Shown here piece by piece: positions 57,776-64,000 of a DNA stretch of 64,000 nucleotides. Under the pieces are notes generated by a model. The model worked only from the letters and a program-made list of their open reading frames with translations. It was not told where the DNA came from and ran no database searches. Both the position numbers and the translations under genes were made by a program. The DNA is from Polaribacter ponticola (lineage in GTDB: Bacteria > Bacteroidota > Bacteroidia > Flavobacteriales > Flavobacteriaceae). Numbering within the stretch: the stretch's first letter is position 1; each line of letters opens with the position of its first letter. The stretch spans positions 1,395,001-1,459,000 of the forward strand of contig NZ_JAOSLC020000003.1 of the NCBI RefSeq assembly GCF_026191475.2. The letters are read 5' to 3'.

Positions 57776-58828
57776 ATGAAACTACTCTATAAAAATCTAA
57801 ACTCTAGTAAACTCTTCTTTTTTATTACTGTTAATTTACTTTTGATTTCTTGCGGAACATACCAAAGTGTTTATAATGATGATGGTATTTATGATAATGA
57901 AACAGAAGTTAGAGAGAAAAAGAAGGTAATTGTAGTAAATGAAGAAGAATATAATGAGTATGAAGAGAATTATTTTTCTAAAGAACTAGAAAGATTGCAA
58001 TCTCTAAGTAGTTTCGATATTTTTACTGATGTTGATTCTTATAACTCAGATGATGATGATATTGATATTGATAATAATATAGAAGATGAAAATATAAATT
58101 ACAGCACTAACCAACCTTGGGGATATGAAGATAATGATGTAGTTATTAACATTAATTACAACAGAAACCCATATTGGGCATACAACAACTGGGGTTTTTA
58201 TGATTATTGGGGATACAATAATTGGAGATATGATTATTGGGGTTATAACAATTACTGGGGACACAACCCATATTGGCACCCATACCACTCAGGCTATACT
58301 TGGAATTTTGGTTATAATAATTTTTACTATGGCTCTTCATATTACTACAATAGACCTTGGAACAACTATAGATATAACAGAAATTACACTTACGGTAGAA
58401 GGTTAGCTTACAATAACACTTACAATAGAAACACAAATTCTAGATACACAAGAAGAACAACTACTAACACCAGATTAAGTAAAAATAGTGTAAGAAATAA
58501 CAAAAGGTACAGAACAAATGGAGTTAAACCTTCAAGGAATACAAAATCTACTAAAAACACAAGAGTAACCAGAAACAATAGAACTTACAGAAACACTCGT
58601 AACACAGGCGGAGTAAAATCTGGTAGAAATATTAAAATTAGGAGAAATTCTAACTATACTAAAAAAAACAATTCTTCTACTCAAAGAAGAGATAGCTATG
58701 TTCCAAGAACTAGGAGGAGTTCTACTAGAAGTTCATCTTCTAACATGTCTAGAAACAATAACACGAGTAACTCATCTACTAGTAGAAGCAGAAGTTCTTC
58801 ATCTTCAAGTAGAAAAAGAAGAAACTAA
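57776..58828 (+). CDS. Tyr/Trp/Asn-rich lipoprotein with basic Ser/Arg tail
   Basis: The 350-residue protein has a lipobox (LLISCGTYQ, Cys27). It has three parts: an acidic segment (40-110; EEEYNEYEENYF, DDDDIDIDNN), an aromatic repeat segment (about 125-220) with many YWGYNNW-like units, and a very basic Asn/Arg/Thr/Ser-rich tail (220-350). I know no catalytic motif. Such proteins often lie next to proS and an OmpP1 gene in Flavobacteriaceae (from memory). A surface or outer-membrane structural role is a guess. The OmpP1 gene follows after 18 bases. Confidence 0.78.
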   Translation: MKLLYKNLNSSKLFFFITVNLLLISCGTYQSVYNDDGIYDNETEVREKKKVIVVNEEEYNEYEENYFSKELERLQSLSSFDIFTDVDSYNSDDDDIDIDNNIEDENINYSTNQPWGYEDNDVVININYNRNPYWAYNNWGFYDYWGYNNWRYDYWGYNNYWGHNPYWHPYHSGYTWNFGYNNFYYGSSYYYNRPWNNYRYNRNYTYGRRLAYNNTYNRNTNSRYTRRTTTNTRLSKNSVRNNKRYRTNGVKPSRNTKSTKNTRVTRNNRTYRNTRNTGGVKSGRNIKIRRNSNYTKKNNSSTQRRDSYVPRTRRSSTRSSSSNMSRNNNTSNSSTSRSRSSSSSSRKRRN

Positions 58829-58846
58829 AAACACTCTTAAAATCTT

Positions 58847-60235
58847 TTGAAAATGAAAAAAATATTCACTATAGCGGCATTGTTCGCAGCAACACTTATG
58901 TCTAATTCCCAATCATTAGGCTACCAAGATTTAGGTATATTATTCTCTCAAGACACCCAAAATGGTTCAGCTCGTTTTACTGCTCTGAGTGGAGCTTTTG
59001 GTGCGTTAGGTGGAGATATTTCTGCAATAAATGTAAATCCTGCTGGAATTTCAGTATTCAAAAACAGCATATTTACTGGTACTTTTAACTCTAGAAATAC
59101 AGAGATAACCACAAACTATTATGGAAATTCTAGAACCAATCAAGATCAGTTTATAAACTTATCTCATGCCGGTGCTGTTTTAGTTTTTGACAGCGCTTAC
59201 AGTAACGAATGGAGTAAATTTGCTATTGGTTTCAACTATAGAATAACTAAAGATTTTAATGAAGATTTTTCGATACAAGGAAATAGTGGTATTGCTACAT
59301 TTACAGAATATCCTTTAGACAATAACTCACCTACTTTTTTGTATAACATAGCAGATGAACAACGTTTTTCTAATACTACTTCTGGTGAATTAAGTGAATT
59401 AAATATTGGCTTTTCTTCTGTATATCAAAACAAACTACATGTAGGCTTAGCATTAAATTTTTATGACTTAAATTTTAGTCAACAATCAACCTTAACAGAA
59501 TTTAATAGTGATGCTAATGGAAATGAACTCGATGCAAATTTATATCAAGAAAATTTTACAACTGGAACTGGTTTTTCATTAAATGCTGGTTTTATTTATA
59601 AAGCTCATCAAAATTTTAGATTTGGATTATCATACCAAACTCCAACTTGGTTTACAGAAATCATAGAAGAAAGTAATATTATAAATAACGATGGCTTTAA
59701 TGGAGATACAGAAATTGTAGTAAGTAATGATAACTTAATATACGACAATACAGCTGGTGGTTATTTTCCTTCACAACAACTATTATACCGCCTAAAAACA
59801 CCAAGTAAATTAACTGCCAGTGCCGCATTAATTTTTGGAAAAAACGGATTATTAAGTTTCGACTATACTAATAAAAGCTATAGTAAAATTAAACTTTCTG
59901 GCGCTGATTTTTCTTCTGAAAATCAATCTTTTCAAAACAACTTTAAAAATACAAATAATTTTAATGTAGGTACTGAGTGGAGATTTGATAGATTAAGTGT
60001 TCGTGCTGGCTATAGATTTGAAGAAAATCCTAATAAATTAGCAGTAGAGACTAACAATATAGAAGCTTATTCTTATGGAATTGGTTATAATTTTGGCAAT
60101 TTTAAGTTAGATTTTTCTTATAGTGATAATAATAAAACCTCTACTTACAATATGTATCCGGGTTTTAATGTAAAGGCTACAAATTTAACAATAGACAATA
60201 GCGTATTTACAACAACTGTAACTATAAGCTTATAG
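58847..60235 (+). CDS. OmpP1/FadL-family outer-membrane transport protein
   Basis: The 462-residue protein has a signal peptide (MKMKKIFTIAALFAATLMSN, SQ). It opens with an OmpP1-type plug and strand region, NGSARFTALSGAFGALGGDI and SAINVNPAGISVF, followed by a barrel rich in alternating aromatic strands (FRFGLSYQTPTWFTE, LSVRAGYRFEENPNK) and a C-terminal strand ending TTVTISL. FadL-type channels take up hydrophobic compounds; the substrate is unknown. Second gene after the Tyr-rich lipoprotein; terminator at 60257. Confidence 0.9.
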   Translation: MKMKKIFTIAALFAATLMSNSQSLGYQDLGILFSQDTQNGSARFTALSGAFGALGGDISAINVNPAGISVFKNSIFTGTFNSRNTEITTNYYGNSRTNQDQFINLSHAGAVLVFDSAYSNEWSKFAIGFNYRITKDFNEDFSIQGNSGIATFTEYPLDNNSPTFLYNIADEQRFSNTTSGELSELNIGFSSVYQNKLHVGLALNFYDLNFSQQSTLTEFNSDANGNELDANLYQENFTTGTGFSLNAGFIYKAHQNFRFGLSYQTPTWFTEIIEESNIINNDGFNGDTEIVVSNDNLIYDNTAGGYFPSQQLLYRLKTPSKLTASAALIFGKNGLLSFDYTNKSYSKIKLSGADFSSENQSFQNNFKNTNNFNVGTEWRFDRLSVRAGYRFEENPNKLAVETNNIEAYSYGIGYNFGNFKLDFSYSDNNKTSTYNMYPGFNVKATNLTIDNSVFTTTVTISL

Positions 60236-60256
60236 CTATAAGTTTATTCTATAATT

Positions 60257-60293
60257 AAGACTCTGTATATATAAAACATACGGAGTCTTTTTT
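60257..60293 (+). terminator. terminator after the OmpP1 gene
   Basis: AAGACTC-(t)-GTAT ... ATAC-(g)-GAGTCTT, an interrupted 11-pair stem followed by T6. Confidence 0.85.
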
Positions 60294-60315
60294 ATTTCAA
60301 TTCAGTTTTTTGCCG

Positions 60316-60323
60316 TAATTTTG
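60316..60323 (+). promoter_or_regulatory. -7 element TAATTTTG ahead of the nfu operon
   Basis: TAATTTTGCAACTC matches TAnnTTTGCA, 17 bases before the start codon. Confidence 0.5.
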
Positions 60324-60340
60324 CAACTCATTTTAAGATT

Positions 60341-61249
60341 ATGCAAGAGACTAAAATTACAATACAAGAAACTACAAACGAAACAATATTAAAATTTAAT
60401 AGTACTAAAATTTTAATTAACGGTGGAAGTTATGAGTTTTCTAACATAGACGAAGCTAAAAACTCACCATTAGCACAACAATTATTTTACTTACCGTTTG
60501 TTAAAAAAATATTTATTACAGCAAATTTTATTGCTATTCAAAGATTTGATATTGTTGAATGGATTGATGTACAAGACGAAGTAGCAGAACAAATAGAAGC
60601 CTATATTAGTGCTGGAAATGTCGTTGTAAACGAACAAACTTCATCAACTAAAAAAGAAGCTATTGAAGTATATGCAGAGGTTACTCCTAACCCAGCAGTA
60701 ATGAAGTTTGGAACAAACAAGGCTTTAACACAAACTGATGTTGAATACAAAAACATCGATGAGGCAAGTAAATCTTCTCCCTTAGCTCTTGCTATTTTTA
60801 ACTTTCCTTTTGTAAAAGAAGTTTTTATTTCTGATAATTATATTTCTGTAACAAAATATGAAATGGTTGAGTGGAAAGAAGTTTTTGCTGAAGTAAGAAC
60901 TTTTATTCGCGAATATCTAGTTGAAGGCAAAACTATTATTAAGGAACTACCAAATGAAGAAAAATCTCAATTTACAGAAAAAAATGAAGAACCTAAAGTA
61001 GTATTAGAGGGAATTCCTGCTCAAATTGTAGATATTTTAGATGAATATATTAAACCAGCTGTAGCTGGTGATGGAGGTAATATTGCTTTTAGATCTTATG
61101 ACGAAAAGAACAAAATTGTTAGTGTTGTTTTACAAGGCGCTTGTAGCGGATGCCCTTCTTCTACTGCAACTTTAAAAAACGGTATTGAAACTTTATTAAA
61201 AGACATGTTACCGAATCAAATTAACGAAGTAATAGCAATTAACGGATAA
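60341..61249 (+). CDS. NifU-family Fe-S scaffold with duplicated Nfu N-terminal domain
   Basis: The 302-residue protein carries two similar Nfu_N domains (about residues 10-95 and 110-195; compare SPLAQQLFYLPFVKKIFITA with SPLALAIFNFPFVKEVFISD) and a C-terminal NifU domain with the cluster cysteines Cys268 and Cys271 in GACSGCPSSTATLKNGIETL. It would assemble or carry Fe-S clusters. The doubled N-domain differs from the single copy in eukaryotic NFU1. It is the first gene of nfu-ubiE-porT; ubiE follows after three bases. Confidence 0.92.
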   Translation: MQETKITIQETTNETILKFNSTKILINGGSYEFSNIDEAKNSPLAQQLFYLPFVKKIFITANFIAIQRFDIVEWIDVQDEVAEQIEAYISAGNVVVNEQTSSTKKEAIEVYAEVTPNPAVMKFGTNKALTQTDVEYKNIDEASKSSPLALAIFNFPFVKEVFISDNYISVTKYEMVEWKEVFAEVRTFIREYLVEGKTIIKELPNEEKSQFTEKNEEPKVVLEGIPAQIVDILDEYIKPAVAGDGGNIAFRSYDEKNKIVSVVLQGACSGCPSSTATLKNGIETLLKDMLPNQINEVIAING

Positions 61250-61252
61250 AAA

Positions 61253-61984
61253 ATGTCAGCAGAAAAAATTAACCCATACAAAGATTCAAATTTAGGTAAG
61301 AAAGAACAAGTTGCTCAAATGTTTGATAACATTTCTGAAAACTATGATGGCTTAAACAGAGTTATTTCTTTAGGTATTGATGTAAAGTGGCGTAAAAAAG
61401 TTGTTAAAATTGTTGGCAAAAACAATCCTAAACAAATTTTAGATATTGCTACAGGAACGGGTGATTTAGCTCTAATGATGTCTGCATTAAAACCAGATAG
61501 AATTGTTGGTTTAGATATTTCTGCCGGAATGCTAGAAGTAGGAAAACAAAAAATTGCTAAAGCCAATTTATCTAACAAAATAGAAATGATTGTTGGCGAC
61601 TCTGAAGAAATGCCTTTTGAAGACAATACTTTTGATGCTATTACCGTTTCTTTTGGAGTTCGTAATTTTGCACATTTAGACAAAGGAATTAAAGAAATTT
61701 CTAGAGTATTAAAACCTACAGGTGTTTTAGTTATTTTAGAAACCTCTAACCCAACTAAATTCCCTTTTAAACAAGGTTATAAGTTTTACACTAATTTTAT
61801 ACTACCAATTATAGGAAAGCTCTTCTCTAAAGATAAAGTAGCTTATTCTTATTTATCAGAATCTGCAAATTCTTTTCCTTTTGGTGAAGCTTTCAACAAT
61901 ATTTTACAAAAAAACGGGTTTACAAATACAGAAGATACCCCTGTAACTTTTGGAGTTGCAACAATATATACTGCAAGTAAATAA
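61253..61984 (+). CDS. ubiE: demethylmenaquinone methyltransferase (UbiE/MenG)
   Basis: This SAM-dependent C-methyltransferase makes menaquinone. The 243-residue protein has [20 protein letters not shown], motif [16 protein letters not shown] and the family signature [17 protein letters not shown]. Flavobacteriaceae use menaquinone, so MenG activity is expected. It lies three bases after nfu and two before porT. Confidence 0.95.
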   Translation: MSAEKINPYKDSNLGKKEQVAQMFDNISENYDGLNRVISLGIDVKWRKKVVKIVGKNNPKQILDIATGTGDLALMMSALKPDRIVGLDISAGMLEVGKQKIAKANLSNKIEMIVGDSEEMPFEDNTFDAITVSFGVRNFAHLDKGIKEISRVLKPTGVLVILETSNPTKFPFKQGYKFYTNFILPIIGKLFSKDKVAYSYLSESANSFPFGEAFNNILQKNGFTNTEDTPVTFGVATIYTASK

Positions 61985-61986
61985 TA

Positions 61987-62685
61987 ATGAATAAAAAAGT
62001 ATTCCTTTTTGGCGTTTTTATAATGATTTCTAGTCTTTTTTATGCGCAAAGAGAACGTGTAGAAAATTTACCTACTTTCGATAAAAAGAAATTACGTTAT
62101 GGGTTTTACCTAGGCTTAAATCAAAATGATTTTAAACTAAACTTAAGAAATAGTAATATTTCTAATGCAAATATTACAGTTGAACCTACTTCTGGTTTTA
62201 ATGTTGGCTTAATAGCAGACTTACGTTTACATAAAAATTTAAACCTACATTTAGAACCTGGTTTAGTTAGTAACTCTAAAAATATATATTTTAATCATTT
62301 AGACACAAAACAAGATAGTGTTAGAGAAATAGGCTCTACATACCTACACATACCATTACTTTTAAAATTTAGTACCGATAGATATAAGAATATTCGACCA
62401 TACTTATTGGGTGGTATTTCTTATGATTATAATTTTTCTAGTAACGAAGCTAATCAAGATGATAACTCTGCAGGACAATTTAGAATGAAAACACACAACT
62501 TTATGTATGAAGTTGGTATTGGAGTTGATATTTATTTATATTTCTTTAAATTTTCTCCTTCTATTCGCGGAGTATTTGCTATTAATAATGAAATAAAATA
62601 TGATGATGATGCGAATAGTAAATGGACTGCACCTGTAAATTACATGGGAACTCGTGGGGTTTTCTTAAATTTTTCTTTTCAGTAA
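61987..62685 (+). CDS. porT: type IX secretion outer-membrane protein PorT (SprT)
   Basis: The 232-residue protein has a signal peptide (MNKKVFLFGVFIMISSLFYA, Q), LPTFDKKKLRYGFYLGLNQN and an eight-strand beta-barrel ending GVFLNFSFQ. Length, motifs and the position directly after ubiE fit PorT/SprT of Bacteroidota, a protein needed for type IX secretion and gliding. It ends nine bases before the convergent RNA methyltransferase. The gldKLMN genes of the same machine are 30 kb away. Confidence 0.9.
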   Translation: MNKKVFLFGVFIMISSLFYAQRERVENLPTFDKKKLRYGFYLGLNQNDFKLNLRNSNISNANITVEPTSGFNVGLIADLRLHKNLNLHLEPGLVSNSKNIYFNHLDTKQDSVREIGSTYLHIPLLLKFSTDRYKNIRPYLLGGISYDYNFSSNEANQDDNSAGQFRMKTHNFMYEVGIGVDIYLYFFKFSPSIRGVFAINNEIKYDDDANSKWTAPVNYMGTRGVFLNFSFQ

Positions 62686-62693
62686 ACGCTATA

Positions 62694-63425
62694 TTAAAGC
62701 CCTCGTTTAAACTCACTTAGCAAAATAGCTGTTGCGGTTGCTACATTTAAACTTTCTGTTTGTTGAGTTTTACCAAATCTAGGGATTGAAATTTTGTTTT
62801 TAATCAATGTTTTAACTTTATCAGAAACTCCATTTGCTTCATTTCCCATAATTAGAATACCCTCTTTCGGTAATGTAGTCTTGTAAACATTTTCACCATC
62901 CATATCTGCTATAAATGTTGGCAAATTGCTTTCTTTTAAATACGATTCTAAGTTCGTATACTTTACAGAAATTCTTGTTAATGATCCCATAGTAGCTTGT
63001 ACTACTTTTTGATTATAACAGTCTACAGTATCTTTAGAACATACTAATTGAGAAACACCAAACCAATCGCATAAACGAATTATTGTTCCTAAATTCCCTG
63101 GATCATTCACTGCATCTAAAACAACAGAAAAACCTTTATTTTGAAGTGATTTTTCTTCTGGAATTTTAAACAATCCTAAAACCTTATTAGGTGTTTTTAG
63201 ATTGCTTATTTTTTGTAAATCACTTTCGGCTATTCTAATAATCTTCTTAGAAGATATACTATTATTATAATCATCAGTAGCAAATAACATTTCAACTTTA
63301 AAAGTAGAATTTAGTAATTCGTTTACGACTTTAACACCTTCTGCAATAAATAAATTATGCTTTTGCCTATACTTTTTTTGAGTTAAACTTGTTATGATTT
63401 TAAGTTGATTCTTTGAGATGCTCAT
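62694..63425 (-). CDS. TrmH/SpoU-family RNA 2'-O-methyltransferase
   Basis: The 243-residue protein has an N-terminal SpoU substrate-binding domain (KKYRQKHNLFIAEGVKVVNE) and a knotted SPOUT domain with VVLDAVNDPGNLGTIIRLCD (motif 1), LIMGNEANGVSD (motif 2) and QTESLNVATATAILLSEF (motif 3). It methylates ribose in rRNA or tRNA; the target is not predictable here. Convergent with porT and divergent from the TamL-like gene. Confidence 0.92.
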   Translation of the reverse strand: MSISKNQLKIITSLTQKKYRQKHNLFIAEGVKVVNELLNSTFKVEMLFATDDYNNSISSKKIIRIAESDLQKISNLKTPNKVLGLFKIPEEKSLQNKGFSVVLDAVNDPGNLGTIIRLCDWFGVSQLVCSKDTVDCYNQKVVQATMGSLTRISVKYTNLESYLKESNLPTFIADMDGENVYKTTLPKEGILIMGNEANGVSDKVKTLIKNKISIPRFGKTQQTESLNVATATAILLSEFKRGL

Positions 63426-63463
63426 TTATTGTATGTAAATAATAATAAACCGTTGAAAAATAC

Positions 63464-63471
63464 TATTTTTG
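63464..63471 (+). promoter_or_regulatory. -7 element TATTTTTG ahead of the TamL-like gene
   Basis: Perfect TAnnTTTG, 23 bases before the start codon at 63495; no -33 at the right distance. Confidence 0.45.
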
Positions 63472-63494
63472 ATTTTCTTTGTAGTGCTAAAATA

Positions 63495-64000
63495 ATGAAA
63501 AAACTTTCGTCCTATTTCTTATTAATAACCTTTTTGGTATCATGTAATTCTACAAAACATGTTACCGATGAAGATCACATGCTTACAAATAACTATTTTT
63601 TAATAGATAGTGTAAAAACAAATGCTACAGAGCTACAAAAATACGTTTTACAAAAACCAAATGCACGTTTTTTAGGATTACCTTTAGGTTTATATTTTCA
63701 CAATATAGGTAACCATAACAAACCAAATACTCCTTCTAAATGGGCTATTAAAAACCCAAGATCTTACAACTTTGTAAAAAATATTTTTTCAGAAAAACAA
63801 AGTATCGCCTATGCCAATTCATTTATTAATTTAAACAAATGGTTTTTAAGCTACAAAGCCCCAGAAATAATAAATGACATTAAAGTTAATCGAACAGCAA
63901 ATAATTTATCTGCATATTACAAAACACAAGGATATTTTAAATCGTCTGTAAATACTAAAACAGTAAAAGATTCAATAAACAAAAAAGCTTCGGTAACCTA
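63495..64000 (+). CDS. translocation and assembly module lipoprotein TamL-like, N-terminal part (cut by window edge)
   Basis: 168 codons are present and the gene runs off the right edge. The product has a lipobox (LITFLVSCNSTKHV, Cys17) and POTRA-like sequence (EIINDIKVNRTANNLSAYYK, TQGYFKSSVNTKTV) typical of the lipidated BamA/TamA relatives of Bacteroidota. KPNARFLGLPLGLYFHNIGN is a family-typical segment. The barrel is beyond the window. It would insert outer-membrane proteins or link inner and outer membrane with TamB. The position next to the RNA methyltransferase gene agrees with other Flavobacteriaceae (from memory). Confidence 0.85.
   Translation, partial: MKKLSSYFLLITFLVSCNSTKHVTDEDHMLTNNYFLIDSVKTNATELQKYVLQKPNARFLGLPLGLYFHNIGNHNKPNTPSKWAIKNPRSYNFVKNIFSEKQSIAYANSFINLNKWFLSYKAPEIINDIKVNRTANNLSAYYKTQGYFKSSVNTKTVKDSINKKASVT

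Noticed and set aside
61342-61683. 113-codon antisense frame in ubiE
   Set aside because: Shadow of a well-conserved gene; composition mirrors reversed UbiE codons.

Overview
The window is A+T-rich, densely coding chromosome from a member of the Flavobacteriaceae (Bacteroidota). The evidence is the gliding/type IX secretion core gldK-gldL-gldM-gldN, a porT gene behind ubiE, a TamL-like lipoprotein gene, the absence of Shine-Dalgarno signals, and recurring TAnnTTTG -7 promoter elements ahead of genes. A marine Polaribacter/Tenacibaculum-type organism would fit, but that is inference. I see no insertion sequence, prophage, integrase or CRISPR array; most of the window is conserved core genome.

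Layout. 1-7200: methionine/SAM block. A SAM-I riboswitch on the minus strand leads metY, a three-enzyme fusion (homoserine acetyltransferase + aspartokinase + homoserine dehydrogenase) and a truncated sulfhydrylase gene. A different SAM aptamer, SAM-II-like, leads metK on the plus strand. 7.3-9.8 kb: secreted met-zincin. 10-11.4 kb: TetR regulator and CPBP membrane protease, divergent around two copies of an 18-base operator-like sequence. 11.5-16.3 kb: Dus, EEP nuclease-fold protein, MscS channel, a Spy-like small protein and a gamma carbonic anhydrase. 16.3-19.7 kb: LytTR regulator, small lipoprotein and TPR histidine kinase. 19.9-25.4 kb: VWA protein, LysM glucosaminidase, ACC-deaminase-like enzyme, ABC-F and DUF983. 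25.4-34.9 kb: FAD oxidoreductase, gldNMLK, a ligand-poor arginase-fold protein and topA. 35-41.7 kb: miaB, a sigma-54 activator, lptE, a TPR-like protein, secG, groES and groEL. 41.8-47.4 kb: an MG/plug-domain protein and a probable copper operon (HYC_CC_PP protein, TonB receptor, HMA protein). 47.5-55.4 kb: GAF protein, purH and the rod-shape operon mreBCD-mrdA-rodA. 55.6-60.2 kb: rpsT, tRNA-Glu, proS, a Tyr/Trp/Asn-rich lipoprotein and an OmpP1-type porin. 60.3-64 kb: nfu, ubiE, porT, an RNA methyltransferase and the start of tamL.

How the genes work together. Aspartate is converted through homoserine to acetylhomoserine largely by one polypeptide, then sulfhydrylated by MetY and adenosylated by MetK, with SAM sensed by two unrelated aptamers. 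GldKLMN, PorT and the TamL-like protein all serve the cell envelope, as do LptE, SecG, MreBCD, PBP2, RodA and OmpP1.

A striking feature is that at least seven otherwise intact genes, including conserved gldK and miaB, are broken by single-base length differences, mostly in A/T homopolymers of 5-7. The repaired lengths are all multiples of three and the restored proteins read normally. I therefore annotate these as single genes whose frameshifts are most likely sequencing errors, with transcriptional slippage or real mutation as alternatives. Coordinates of such genes span the whole repaired gene.
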